A stretch of 64,000 nucleotides of DNA from Pseudomonas mandelii (GCF_006438925.1 NZ_RCZA01000014.1:62001-126000); one strand, 5' to 3'; shown: positions 25,100 to 33,924, counted from the stretch's first letter. Made by a program: numbers and translations. The notes: generated by a model not told the origin, from the letters alone.

Positions 25100-25747
25100 T
25101 CAGCTGACCGGCTCAGCCGTACAACTCATTGCCCCCGAGCCTGGCTTCTGGAAAATCACCCCGTTGCCGTCTTGCCAGAAGCGGTAGTTTCCCTGGGAAT
25201 CCTTGCCGGTGTATTGGGTTCCCGACTCACTCGGCACCTGGCTCAGGGTGATCGAGGTGCTCGCCCATTTCAGGTACACGACACCTGGCTGCGTGTTAAA
25301 GAAGGTGGCGGCAATCAGTGCGTTAAACCCAGTACAACGAAAAACCAATGGGCCTTCGGTGAGCCGGTCTGGATCCTTGGTTCTCACAATGGCCGAGCCT
25401 TGGCGTAGCTGGTGCGCGCGCTCGGCATAACTTCGGATCGTGCACGCCTTGGGCTCAGACGTGGACGCACACTGATTACGGGAGTCGATCCAGAACTGCT
25501 GGTCGATCACGATTTTGTCTGGCCGCGGTACTGAACGTTCATCGGTGAGCGCCAGGCGATAAAGACGCGTCAATTCGATATCCATCTGTGCCAGTTGCGA
25601 ATCGCGGCAGATCAGCTTTTCGACGGATGCCCTTGCCGTGGCGCAGTCGAAGCTGGTCTTGAACGACGCAGCATTTGCGCAGGTGCTCGTCGCCGCGCAA
25701 ACGCTGGCAGCGAGCAGACAGGTGAAAAGGGTCGTGACCGTTTTCAT
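25100..25747 (-). CDS. Secreted lysozyme-inhibitor fusion: LprI-like domain plus MliC/PliC-like domain
   Basis: A 215-residue exported protein. The signal peptide is MKTVTTLFTCLLAASVCAAT, with cleavage near CANAASF. Residues ~32-110 match the LprI/DUF1311 domain (FDCATARASVEKLICRDSQL, QQFWIDSRNQCAS, with paired cysteines). Residues ~132-212 match the MliC C-type lysozyme inhibitor domain (VFRCTGFNALIAATFF, VVYLKWASTSITLSQVPS, SGTQYTG, WQDGNGVIF, CTAEP). Both domain families are linked to inhibition of lysozyme, so defence against host or predator lysozyme in the periplasm is likely. Start ATG 25747; the frame extends far upstream into repeat DNA and is not coding there. Confidence 0.82.
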   Translation of the reverse strand: MKTVTTLFTCLLAASVCAATSTCANAASFKTSFDCATARASVEKLICRDSQLAQMDIELTRLYRLALTDERSVPRPDKIVIDQQFWIDSRNQCASTSEPKACTIRSYAERAHQLRQGSAIVRTKDPDRLTEGPLVFRCTGFNALIAATFFNTQPGVVYLKWASTSITLSQVPSESGTQYTGKDSQGNYRFWQDGNGVIFQKPGSGAMSCTAEPVS

Positions 25748-25893
25748 GTTGGCTTCACCCAGATCATTACGTGATCCCCGGATTGCCATGGAACCTATCG
25801 ATCTGTTGAACATTGATTCGTTCGCATTGGGTGTATCGCAGTGTAAGTCAGTGCTCAAAACTTGCCACACCGCCGGGCGCAGAAACGCATGCC

Positions 25894-26072
25894 TTGTAGC
25901 AGCTGTCGAAGCCTGCGTCCGGCTCTGTAGCAGCTGTCGAGCTTGCGAGGCTGCGTCCGGCTGCGCAGCAGTCGTGAAATCAGGCAATGCGGTGTATCAG
26001 GAAAACCGCGCGCTCAGGGTTTACGACTGCTGCGCAGCCGGACGCAGCCTCGCAAGCTCGACAGCTGCTACA
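25894..26072. repeat. Long inverted repeat, TGTAGCAGCTGTCGAG family (copy 3, with extra truncated arm)
   Basis: Arms 25926-25974 and 26024-26072 are near-perfect complements over ~49 bp (TGTAGCAGCTGTCGAGCTTG and onward). A truncated extra left arm, TGTAGCAGCTGTCGAAGCCT, precedes at 25894, suggesting partial duplication. It lies in the 630-bp gap between the lysozyme-inhibitor gene and the threonate operon. Confidence 0.9.
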
Positions 26073-26148
26073 GATCACGTATGGGATTACCGAGGATCCG
26101 CAGGGCATGTTAAAAAATGTTATTAATAAAAAATACTTCACATAATCT

Positions 26149-26166
26149 GATCATTGGTAGATGATC
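26149..26166. promoter_or_regulatory. Candidate operator of the threonate operon
   Basis: GATCAT-TGGTAG-ATGATC is a 6-6-6 inverted repeat just after an AT-rich stretch (26111-26146) that could hold the promoter. It is about 210 bp before ltnD. The DeoR-family regulator encoded at the operon's far end is the natural candidate binder, but this is inference. Confidence 0.4.
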
Positions 26167-26218
26167 TTCCTCGGCCGGTATGACAACCTGAGAACAAGAC
26201 AAAAACAGGATTGCCTTG

Positions 26219-26386
26219 ATGTTCGATGAGATCCCGACTCATGTGCTGAATGACAGTGCCCTTCAGCGGGTTTATCCGCTCGGCGCTGATCCTGTCTACC
26301 GCAGCCCTCTCTACAACGCGGCCAATGTCTGCGCCTTGCAGGCGCGCAAGCAGTCGCTGCTTTCCTCTGGAGTACCCCATGAATAA
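26219..26386 (+). CDS. Possible 55-residue leader ORF overlapping ltnD
   Basis: ATG 26219 opens a 55-codon frame (MFDEIPTHVLNDSALQRVYP and onward, ending SGVPHE) with AGGA 10 bases upstream. Its stop lies 8 bases inside ltnD, so the two starts could be translationally coupled. No family is recognised. It could be a leader peptide, a small protein or a chance frame; the overlap with the next start resembles the short ORF before gntP in the same operon. Confidence 0.4.
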   Translation: MFDEIPTHVLNDSALQRVYPLGADPVYRSPLYNAANVCALQARKQSLLSSGVPHE

Positions 26387-27284
26387 CAAGAATGTCGGTG
26401 TTGTCGGTCTGGGCGCGATGGGCCTGGGCATTGCTCGCTCGTTGTTGCGCAGCGGTTTCAATGTGCATGCCTGTGATGTGCGGGCTGCGGTGACTGAACA
26501 GTTTGCCGGGGAGGGCGGTGTGGCTTGCGCTTCGCCGTCGCACATGGCCGCTGAGTGCGACGTGATAGTGACCGTGGTGGTCAACGCCGAGCAGACCGAA
26601 ACCGTACTGTTTGGTGAGGGTGGTGCCGTGGCCGCACTGCGGCCGGGCAGTCTGGTGATCGGCTGCGCCACCGTAGCCCCGACTTACGCGGTGGATCTGG
26701 GCCAGCGCCTGGCCGCGTTGGGCCTGCTTTATCTGGATGCACCGATTTCCGGTGGCGCCGCCAAGGCGGCCGCTGGCGAGATGACCATGATGACCTCGGG
26801 GCCGGGCGATGCCTATACCAAGGCTGAGTCAATCCTGGCGGGCATGGCCGGCAAGGTTTATCGCCTGGGTGACGTCCATGGCCTGGGGTCGAAGGTCAAA
26901 ATCATCAACCAGCTGCTCGCCGGGGTGCATATTGCAGCGTCTGCCGAAGCCATGGCGCTGGGCCTGCGTGAAGGGGTCGATGCCGATGCACTCTATGAGG
27001 TGATCACCCATAGCGCCGGTAACTCCTGGATGTTCGAAAACCGCGTACCGCACATTCTCAAGGCTGACTACACGCCGTTGTCCGCGGTGGATATTTTCGT
27101 CAAGGACCTGGGCCTGGTGCTGGATACCGCCCGGGCCAGCAAATTCCCGTTGCCGCTGTCGGCCACCGCTCACCAGATGTTCATGCAGGCGTCCAGTGCC
27201 GGCTTCGGTCGTGAAGACGACTCGGCGGTGATCAAGATTTTCCCGGGCATCGAATTGCCGACTGCCAAGCCCCAGTCCGTTTGA
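26379..27284 (+). CDS. ltnD: L-threonate dehydrogenase LtnD
   Basis: A 301-residue beta-hydroxyacid dehydrogenase that oxidises L-threonate to 2-oxotetronate with NAD. It has the Rossmann motif VGLGAMGLGIA (residues 8-18), the substrate motif DAPISGGAAKAAAGEMTMMTSG (near residues 123-145) and the catalytic Lys region GLGSKVKIINQLLAGV. The start at ATG 26379 gives the standard N-terminus MNNKNVGVVGLG. It is followed 10 bp later by otnK. The order ltnD-otnK-otnC-gntP-otnI is the known acid-sugar (tetronate) pathway set, which distinguishes it from other family members such as GarR. Confidence 0.9.
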   Translation: MNNKNVGVVGLGAMGLGIARSLLRSGFNVHACDVRAAVTEQFAGEGGVACASPSHMAAECDVIVTVVVNAEQTETVLFGEGGAVAALRPGSLVIGCATVAPTYAVDLGQRLAALGLLYLDAPISGGAAKAAAGEMTMMTSGPGDAYTKAESILAGMAGKVYRLGDVHGLGSKVKIINQLLAGVHIAASAEAMALGLREGVDADALYEVITHSAGNSWMFENRVPHILKADYTPLSAVDIFVKDLGLVLDTARASKFPLPLSATAHQMFMQASSAGFGREDDSAVIKIFPGIELPTAKPQSV

Positions 27285-27294
27285 GGAACACCCC

Positions 27295-28587
27295 ATGACT
27301 ACCTCCACCGCACGCCCGCTGCTGGGCTGCATCGCCGACGATTTCACCGGTGCCACGGACCTTGCCAATATGCTGGTGCGCGGCGGAATGCGTACCGTGC
27401 AAAGCATCGGAATCCCGAGCGCAGACGTCGCCGCTGGGCTTGACGCCGATGCGATCGTCATTGCCCTGAAGTCGCGCACCATTCCTGTCGCCGACGCGGT
27501 CGAACAGTCCCTCGCCGCACTGGCCTGGCTGCGCGAGCAAGGCTGCGAGCAGATCTTCTTCAAATACTGCTCGACGTTCGACTCCACCGCGGCCGGCAAT
27601 ATCGGCCAGGTCAGCGAAGCGCTGCTGGCGGCGCTGGGTAGCGACTTCACCCTGGCCTGTCCGGCGTTTCCGGAGAATGGCCGGACGATCTTTCGCGGCC
27701 ACTTGTTTGTGCAGGATCATCTGCTCAGCGAGTCGGGCATGCAGCATCACCCGCTGACGCCGATGACCGATGCCAACCTGGTTCGAGTGTTGCAATCGCA
27801 GACCCGTCTGAATGTCGGCCTGTTGCGCTACGACACCATTGCCCGCGGCGCTGAGTCGGTGCGTGCGCGAATCGCAGAGCTGAGGGTTGAAGGTGTCGGC
27901 ATGGCCATCGCTGATGCCTTGTCGGACAGCGATCTGTACACCCTCGGCACCGCCTGTGCCGATCTGCCGTTGTTGACGGGTGCTTCGGGGCTGGCCCTGG
28001 GATTGCCGGAAAATTTCCGTCGCGCTGGCAAGCTGCGCGACCTCGATGCCTCGAAGCTTCCGGCGGTGTTCGGCGGGGAAGTGGTGTTGGCCGGCAGCGC
28101 TTCGATCGCCACCAATGGACAAGTGGCGGCCTGGCTCGAAGCCGGTCGGCCGGCCTTGCGGATTGATCCGTTGGCCTTGGCTGCGGGTGAACCGGTGGTG
28201 GCGCAAGCCTTGACCTTCGCCCGTGATAACGAACAAACCGTATTGATCTACGCCACCAGCTCACCGGATGAGGTCAAGGCGGTGCAACAGCAACTGGGTG
28301 TCGAGCAGGCTGGAAGCCTGGTGGAAAATGCCTTTGGCGAAATTGCCCAAGGTCTGCGTCAGAGTGGCGTACGCCGTTTCGTGATTGCCGGCGGAGAAAC
28401 GTCGGGCGCGGTGGTTCAGGCGTTGGGCGTACAGCTGCTGCAGATCGGCGCGCAGATCGATCCGGGTGTGCCGGCGACTGTCAGCAGTACTGACGAACCG
28501 TTGGCGCTGGCACTTAAATCGGGCAACTTCGGTGGTCGCGACTTCTTCGGCAAAGCGTTGAGCCAACTCGCCGGAGGTGTGCAGTGA
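27295..28587 (+). CDS. otnK: 3-oxo-tetronate kinase OtnK (DUF1537 family)
   Basis: A 430-residue kinase that phosphorylates 3-oxotetronate at C4 using ATP. The N-terminal DUF1537 substrate domain starts LLGCIADDFTGATDLANMLV (residues 9-28) and the C-terminal nucleotide domain ends with FVIAGGETSGAVVQALGV (near residues 362-380). Its stop overlaps the otnC GTG start by 4 bases, indicating coupling. DUF1537 kinases also act on D-threonate, but the linked isomerase OtnI and decarboxylase OtnC support the OtnK role. Confidence 0.92.
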   Translation: MTTSTARPLLGCIADDFTGATDLANMLVRGGMRTVQSIGIPSADVAAGLDADAIVIALKSRTIPVADAVEQSLAALAWLREQGCEQIFFKYCSTFDSTAAGNIGQVSEALLAALGSDFTLACPAFPENGRTIFRGHLFVQDHLLSESGMQHHPLTPMTDANLVRVLQSQTRLNVGLLRYDTIARGAESVRARIAELRVEGVGMAIADALSDSDLYTLGTACADLPLLTGASGLALGLPENFRRAGKLRDLDASKLPAVFGGEVVLAGSASIATNGQVAAWLEAGRPALRIDPLALAAGEPVVAQALTFARDNEQTVLIYATSSPDEVKAVQQQLGVEQAGSLVENAFGEIAQGLRQSGVRRFVIAGGETSGAVVQALGVQLLQIGAQIDPGVPATVSSTDEPLALALKSGNFGGRDFFGKALSQLAGGVQ

Positions 28588-29222
28588 GTAACGAAAACGC
28601 CCTGCGCGAAGAGATCTGTGAAGTTGGCCGCAGCCTTTACCAGCGCGGTTACACCGTCGGCAGCGCCGGCAATATCAGCGCGCGCCTGGACGACGGCTGG
28701 TTGATCACACCGACCGATGTCTGCCTCGGACGCCTCGATCCCGCGACCATCGCCAAGGTCAATCTGGCCGGCGAATGGGTGTCCGGTGACAAGCCTTCCA
28801 AGACCCTGGCGCTGCACCGCCAGGTCTACGACCGCAACCCGAGTGTCGGCGGCGTGGTGCATACCCATTCCACTCATCTGGTGGCGTTGACGCTGGCCGG
28901 TGTCTGGCAGGCAGACGACATTCTGCCGCCGCTGACGCCGTATCAGGTCATGAAAGTCGGGCATATCCCGTTGATTGGCTACCAGCGCCCCGGTTCGCCG
29001 AAGGTTGCCGAGCAAGTCGCGCAGCTGGCCAATAGTGTTCGCGGCGTGATGCTCGAACGGCTTGGCCCGGTGGTCTGGGAAAGTTCGGTATCCAGGGCCA
29101 GTTACGCCCTGGAGGAGCTTGAGGAAACTGCGCGGCTCTGGCTGATGAGCCATCCCAAACCGGAGCCTCTGGACCAGGCGGCTTTGGACGAGTTGCGAGA
29201 GACCTTCGGCGCGACCTGGTAA
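28584..29222 (+). CDS. otnC: 3-oxo-tetronate 4-phosphate decarboxylase OtnC (class II aldolase family)
   Basis: A 212-residue metal-dependent enzyme that converts 3-oxotetronate 4-phosphate to dihydroxyacetone phosphate and CO2. Class II aldolase/adducin features: GNISARLDDGWLITPTDVC (residues ~32-50) and the metal-binding HTHSTHLVALT (near residues 94-104). It starts with GTG at 28584, overlapping the otnK stop (GTGA). A 190-bp gap with a short ORF follows before gntP. Confidence 0.92.
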   Translation: MSNENALREEICEVGRSLYQRGYTVGSAGNISARLDDGWLITPTDVCLGRLDPATIAKVNLAGEWVSGDKPSKTLALHRQVYDRNPSVGGVVHTHSTHLVALTLAGVWQADDILPPLTPYQVMKVGHIPLIGYQRPGSPKVAEQVAQLANSVRGVMLERLGPVVWESSVSRASYALEELEETARLWLMSHPKPEPLDQAALDELRETFGATW

Positions 29223-29334
29223 AGCGCTGGCTTAACACAACAAATCGATACAGCAGGCCCTGTACATGAGACGCGTAGCGACTCTAGACGGACCCGGCTT
29301 GCCTGAAAAAACAATAACAACAGGAAATCCAAGC

Positions 29335-29415
29335 ATGACTCACCTTCACAGCGGCATTTTCAGATTCAGTGGCAGAACCGTTTCGTTTACCCGGCGTGGA
29401 GGGGTTCTGAAATGA
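29335..29415 (+). CDS. Possible 26-residue ORF coupled to gntP
   Basis: ATG 29335 (behind AGGAAATCCAAGC) opens a 26-codon frame, starting MTHLHSGIFRFSGRTVSFTR and ending GGVLK, whose stop overlaps the gntP start as ATGA. It contains the gntP ribosome site (GGAGGGG) within its last codons. Translation of this ORF could open or occlude that site, a layout seen for leader peptides. No homology is recognised. Confidence 0.4.
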   Translation: MTHLHSGIFRFSGRTVSFTRRGGVLK

Positions 29416-30872
29416 GCCCGTTAGTCCTGATGATTACCGCAGGGGTGGGCATCGCGCTGTTGTTGTTCCTGGTGCTCAAGTACAAGTTCCAGCCCTTCGT
29501 GGCCTTGATGCTGGTGAGTATTCTGGTGGCGCTGGTGGCCGGGGTGAAACCGGCCGATCTGGTGGCGACCATCGAAGGCGGCATGGGCAAGACCCTGGGC
29601 CATATCGCGATCATCATTGCCCTGGGCGCGATGATCGGGCGAATCATCGAACTCTCCGGTGGCGCCGAGGCGCTGGCCAAGACTCTGATCACTCGTTTCG
29701 GCAATCGGCGTACACCGCTGGCGCTGACGATTGCCGGATTCATGGTCGGGGTACCGGTGTTCTTCGAGGTCGGCGTGATCATCTTGATGCCGCTGGCCTA
29801 TGGCATTGCGCGCAGTGCGCGTAAGCCGCTGTTGGTCTTCGCATTGCCGATGTGCGCGGCCTTGTTGACCGTACACGCCTTCCTGCCGCCACACCCGGGC
29901 GCAGTGGCCGCTGCCAGTCAGTTGGGCGCGGACCTGGGCCGCGTGCTGATGTTCGGTCTGCCGATCACCGCGTTCCTTTGCTATGTCGGCTACCGCGTGG
30001 CCGGGCGCATGACCCGTCGGGTGTACCCGATGACCGACGATATTCGTGCCGAGGTGTATGGCCCGCATGTCACCAACGAGGATCTGGCCGCCTGGTCCAA
30101 TGGCAACGACAAGAGCGCTGGGCGAGCGGCTGTGGCCGTGTCGCACATGGGTCTGGAAGAGTCCACCAGCAGCATCGTGTCCAAGTTGCCGCCGGCGCCA
30201 CCACCGGGTTTCGGTATGATCGTCAGCCTGATCGCGCTACCGATCATCCTGATCCTGCTGGGGACGCTGTCCACCTCGTTGCTGCCTGCCGAATCGACCC
30301 TGCGCGGCATCATGACTGTGCTCGGCGCACCGCTGGTGGCGCTGCTGATCGACACGTTGCTGTGTGCCTGGTTGCTGGGTTCGCGTCGGGGCTGGAGCCG
30401 TACGCAGGTGTCTGATGTGATCGGCTCGGCCTTGCCCGGTGTGGCCATGGTGATCCTGATTGCCGGTGCCGGCGGGGTGTTTGGCAAGGTGCTGGTGGAT
30501 ACCGGAATCGGCGCCGTCGTCTCCGATATGCTGCGCACTACCGGTCTGCCGGTGCTGGCGCTGGGCTTTTTGCTGACCATGCTGTTGCGCGCGGTGCAGG
30601 GCTCGACGACGGTGGCGCTGGTGACCACTGCCGGCATCATCAGCCCGCTGATTGCGACCCTCGATCTCACTGCCAATCACATGGCGCTGCTGTGCCTGGC
30701 CATGGGCGGTGGCGGGTTGGCCATGTCCCATATCAATGACGCCGGTTACTGGATCTTCACCAAGTTGTCCGGACTGAACGTGGCCGACGGCTTGCGCACC
30801 TGGACGGTGTTGACCACCTTGCTGGGCACCTTGGGTTTCTGTATTACCCTGCTGATCTGGCCCTTTGTCTGA
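29412..30872 (+). CDS. GntP-family tetronate/gluconate permease
   Basis: A 486-residue inner-membrane H+ symporter with about 12-13 spans. GntP signatures: ALMLVSILVALVAGVKPADLVATIEGGMGKTLGHIAIIIALGAMIGRIIELSGGAE (residues ~34-90), FVALML, ALPMCAALLTVHAFLPPHPG (near residue 150) and GGGLAMSHINDAGYWI near the C-terminus. Its place between otnC and otnI implies uptake of L-threonate or another four-carbon sugar acid. ATG 29412 overlaps the stop of the short ORF at 29335. Confidence 0.92.
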   Translation: MSPLVLMITAGVGIALLLFLVLKYKFQPFVALMLVSILVALVAGVKPADLVATIEGGMGKTLGHIAIIIALGAMIGRIIELSGGAEALAKTLITRFGNRRTPLALTIAGFMVGVPVFFEVGVIILMPLAYGIARSARKPLLVFALPMCAALLTVHAFLPPHPGAVAAASQLGADLGRVLMFGLPITAFLCYVGYRVAGRMTRRVYPMTDDIRAEVYGPHVTNEDLAAWSNGNDKSAGRAAVAVSHMGLEESTSSIVSKLPPAPPPGFGMIVSLIALPIILILLGTLSTSLLPAESTLRGIMTVLGAPLVALLIDTLLCAWLLGSRRGWSRTQVSDVIGSALPGVAMVILIAGAGGVFGKVLVDTGIGAVVSDMLRTTGLPVLALGFLLTMLLRAVQGSTTVALVTTAGIISPLIATLDLTANHMALLCLAMGGGGLAMSHINDAGYWIFTKLSGLNVADGLRTWTVLTTLLGTLGFCITLLIWPFV

Positions 30873-30893
30873 TTCTTTATCTCAGGAGCTACC

Positions 30894-31676
30894 ATGCCTC
30901 GTTTTGCTGCCAACCTCAGCATGCTCTACCCGGAACATGCGTTTCTGGATCGCTTCGCCGCCGCGGCCGCCGATGGTTTCGAAGCGGTGGAGTATCTGTT
31001 CCCCTACGACTACAGCGCTGAAGAACTCAAGCAACGCTTGAGCGACAACGGCCTGGTGCAGGCACTGTTCAACGCGCCGCCCGGTGACTGGGCGGCGGGC
31101 GAGCGGGGCACGGTGTCGTTGCCGGGCCGGGAGAGTGAATTTCGTAGCGGTTTCGATCGCGCCCTGGAGTACGCCGGCGTGCTGGGCAACTCACGCATCC
31201 ATGTCATGGCCGGCCTGCTGCCTTCCGAGAGTGATCGGGCACGGCATCACGCCATTTATCTGGAAAACCTGGCCTATGCCACCGCCCAGGCGGCCAAGGT
31301 CGGTATCACGGTGCTGCTGGAACCGATCAATACACGAGACATGCCGGGCTTTTTCCTCAACCGGCAGGACCAGGCCCACGCCATCTGCAAGGAAGTAGGC
31401 GCCAGTAACCTGAAGGTTCAGTTCGACTGTTATCACTGCCAAATCGTTGAAGGCGACCTGGCCACCAAACTGCGTCGGGACTTCGATGGAATCGGCCATA
31501 TCCAGATCGCTGGCGTGCCGGACCGGCATGAACCGGACCTGGGAGAAGTCAACTATCCCTATCTGTTCGAGTTGATCGACCAGTTGGGTTATGACGGCTG
31601 GGTAGGTTGCGAATATCGGCCGCGTGGCAATACGTCTGCCGGCTTGCAGTGGTTGCGGGAGTGGAAGGCGCGCTAA
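30894..31676 (+). CDS. otnI: 2-oxo-tetronate isomerase OtnI (hydroxypyruvate-isomerase family)
   Basis: A 260-residue TIM-barrel isomerase that interconverts 2-oxo- and 3-oxotetronate, linking LtnD to OtnK. Xylose-isomerase-like barrel features: [20 protein letters not shown] (residues ~21-40), the metal ligand region [15 protein letters not shown] (near residue 141), [12 protein letters not shown], and the C-terminal [14 protein letters not shown] 30894 sits behind CAGGAGCTACC, 21 bp after gntP. Hydroxypyruvate isomerase is the alternative reading of the family, but the operon points to OtnI. Confidence 0.9.
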   Translation: MPRFAANLSMLYPEHAFLDRFAAAAADGFEAVEYLFPYDYSAEELKQRLSDNGLVQALFNAPPGDWAAGERGTVSLPGRESEFRSGFDRALEYAGVLGNSRIHVMAGLLPSESDRARHHAIYLENLAYATAQAAKVGITVLLEPINTRDMPGFFLNRQDQAHAICKEVGASNLKVQFDCYHCQIVEGDLATKLRRDFDGIGHIQIAGVPDRHEPDLGEVNYPYLFELIDQLGYDGWVGCEYRPRGNTSAGLQWLREWKAR

Positions 31677-31693
31677 GCGCAACAGAGAAGGGG

Positions 31694-31729
31694 CAACGGG
31701 CTCTGCTGGAGTCAAGAGCCCGTTGTTTC
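31694..31729. terminator. Terminator-like hairpin between convergent otnI and deoR-type genes
   Basis: CAACGGGCTCT and AGAGCCCGTTG form an 11-bp perfect stem with a 10-base loop, followed by TTTC on the plus strand. It occupies the 51-bp gap between two convergent genes and probably ends both transcripts. Confidence 0.6.
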
Positions 31730-32549
31730 AGACCGGGGTATTGTCAGACGGCAGCAACAGTTCGACTCCCTGTTTGCGAATGCCATCGGCCGCGGCCGGG
31801 GTCAATGCATCGTCGCTGAGGATAATGTCGAACTGCTCTAGCCCGGCAATCCTGTACATGCTGAAGGTGCCGTATTTCGAACTGCTGGCCACCAGTACCA
31901 CTTGCGAGGCTGATTGCATCGCGGCTTGTTTCACCTCCACCTTCAGCGCCGAAGGCGTGGTAAGGCCGCGACGCAAATCCCATGAGCTGGTCGATATGAA
32001 CGCGATGTCGGTGACGACCTGGCGCAAGGTGGCCACCGCCAGGCCGCCCACACACGATTGATTGGAGTGATCCAGCTGCCCGCCGGTATGAATCACCGTG
32101 ACATGGGGGGCTTCGATCAGCGCCTGGACAACGCCGAAGTCATTGGTCACCACGGTCATGCCGGGCAGCGCTTTGATATAGGGGACGATTTCCAGCGTGC
32201 TGGTTCCCGCATCCAGGTAAATCGTCATATCGGCATGCAGTAGCCGGGCGGCGAGCTTGGCCATGGCCTGCTTCTGTGGCAACTCGACCACCGCCTTGAG
32301 CTGATGGCTGGGCTCACTATGGAGCTGGCTGGCGATCCGCACGCCACCCGTTACCGAGTAAGCTCGACCTTCCTGCTCCAGCAACGCGATGTCGCGGCGT
32401 ATGGTCATGTGCGAACAGTCGAACATTTCCATCAACTGATGAACGCTCAGCACCTGATGCTTGCGTAACTGTCGCAGCATCAATTCACGGCGCTGTTCAG
32501 GAATCATCGGTGCGCCGCTTTCGGCGGCGATGTCCTTTTGATTAGGCAT
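31728..32549 (-). CDS. DeoR-family transcriptional regulator
   Basis: A 273-residue sugar-type repressor. The N-terminal HTH at ~18-70 (RRELMLRQLRKHQVLSVHQL, then FDCSHMTIRRDIALLEQEGR) is followed by the DeoR C-terminal sensor domain, whose signature reads TIYLDAGTSTLEIVPYIKA and ends in VVLVASSSKYG. These bind phosphorylated sugars or acids. Convergent to the threonate operon, so it most likely controls it. Start ATG 32549 behind GGAGCCCGA. Confidence 0.9.
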   Translation of the reverse strand: MPNQKDIAAESGAPMIPEQRRELMLRQLRKHQVLSVHQLMEMFDCSHMTIRRDIALLEQEGRAYSVTGGVRIASQLHSEPSHQLKAVVELPQKQAMAKLAARLLHADMTIYLDAGTSTLEIVPYIKALPGMTVVTNDFGVVQALIEAPHVTVIHTGGQLDHSNQSCVGGLAVATLRQVVTDIAFISTSSWDLRRGLTTPSALKVEVKQAAMQSASQVVLVASSSKYGTFSMYRIAGLEQFDIILSDDALTPAAADGIRKQGVELLLPSDNTPV

Positions 32550-32799
32550 TCGGGCTCCAGATTAAGGAAAGCTGGCGGTAAAGCTAACGGTCAAACATAG
32601 TAGCGAATCTGTGGCGGGATCAGTAGCGCGGCGAGTGACACGGCCTGGGGACAATGACCGTCATTCTGGGTTGCTGGGTGCCTGGGACTTAAATTGACCC
32701 GCGTTTCGCGTGGAGAGGGCTTCCTGCTCTTTCGATATGTAGCCAGTGAAGGCACAATGCGCATCCTTTTTTGGCTGGCCTTGCCGGAGGCGCCTCGAA

Positions 32800-33897
32800 A
32801 TGATCAAAACGCCGTACTACCTCATCGATAAACAAAAGCTGCTGGCGAACATGCAGAAGATCGCTTATGTGCGCGAACAGTCCGGGGCCAAGGCCCTGCT
32901 GGCACTCAAGTGCTTCGCCACCTGGTCGGTGTTCGACCTGATGCAGCAATACATGGACGGCACCACGTCGTCGTCGCTTTACGAGCTCAAGCTCGGTCGA
33001 CAGAAGTTCGCGGGCGAGACTCACGCCTACAGCGTGGCCTGGGCTGATGACGAGATCGAGGAGATGCTCGAAAACTGCGACAAGATCATCTTCAACTCCA
33101 TCGGTCAGTTGCAGCGCTACACCGAGGCTTCGGCCGGCAAGGTGCGCGGCCTGCGGGTCAATCCGCAGGTGAGCAGCTCGGATTACCTGCTGGCCGACCC
33201 CGCGCGGCCGTTCAGCCGTCTGGGCGAATGGGACCCGGTGAAGATCGAGCAGGTCATCGAGCAGATCTCTGGCTTCATGTTCCACAACAACTGCGAGAAC
33301 GGTGATTTCGGCCTGTTCGACCAGATGCTGTGCACCATTGAAGAACGCTTCGGCGACTTGCTGCACAAGGTCGAGTGGGTCAGCCTCGGTGGCGGTATCC
33401 ATTTCACTGGTGAAGGCTACGCGCTGGACGAGTTCTGCGCGCGCCTCAAGACCTTTTCGCAAAAATACGGCGTGCAGGTCTACCTGGAGCCGGGCGAAGC
33501 CGCCATCACGCAGAGCGCGTCGCTGGAAGTCACCGTGCTCGACACCCTTTACAACGGCAAGCACCTGGCAGTCGTGGACAGCTCTATCGAAGCGCACATG
33601 CTCGATCTGCTGATCTATCGCCTGAATGCCAAACTGGCGCCCAGCGAGGGCGAGCACACGTACATGGTGTGCGGCAAATCCTGCCTGGCCGGAGACATTT
33701 TCGGTGAGTATCAATTTGATCGTCCCCTGGCTATTGGGGATCGGCTGTCGTTCATCGACGCAGCGGGTTACACCATGGTCAAGAAGAACTGGTTCAACGG
33801 CCTGAAAATGCCGTCCATCGTGGTGAAACAACTCGACGGTACCGTCGAGGTGGTTCGTGAGTTTGGTTACAACGACTACATGTCCAGCCTTTCGTAA
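32800..33897 (+). CDS. nspC: Carboxynorspermidine decarboxylase NspC
   Basis: A 365-residue PLP enzyme of the alanine-racemase-fold decarboxylases. It removes CO2 from carboxy(nor)spermidine to give (nor)spermidine. Landmarks: MIKTPYYLIDKQKLLANMQ start, PLP Lys in AKALLALKCFATWSVF (near residue 40), the VSLGGGIHFTG glycine loop, and the C-terminal Cys/Asp region MVCGKSCLAGDIFGEY. The start is placed at 32800 with GGAGG 9 bases upstream. It is followed by the dehydrogenase that makes its substrate. An overlapping 830-codon antisense frame is not a gene. Confidence 0.92.
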   Translation: MIKTPYYLIDKQKLLANMQKIAYVREQSGAKALLALKCFATWSVFDLMQQYMDGTTSSSLYELKLGRQKFAGETHAYSVAWADDEIEEMLENCDKIIFNSIGQLQRYTEASAGKVRGLRVNPQVSSSDYLLADPARPFSRLGEWDPVKIEQVIEQISGFMFHNNCENGDFGLFDQMLCTIEERFGDLLHKVEWVSLGGGIHFTGEGYALDEFCARLKTFSQKYGVQVYLEPGEAAITQSASLEVTVLDTLYNGKHLAVVDSSIEAHMLDLLIYRLNAKLAPSEGEHTYMVCGKSCLAGDIFGEYQFDRPLAIGDRLSFIDAAGYTMVKKNWFNGLKMPSIVVKQLDGTVEVVREFGYNDYMSSLS

Positions 33898-33924
33898 GCT
33901 GGCAGAGAAGGAGAGAGAGAAAAA

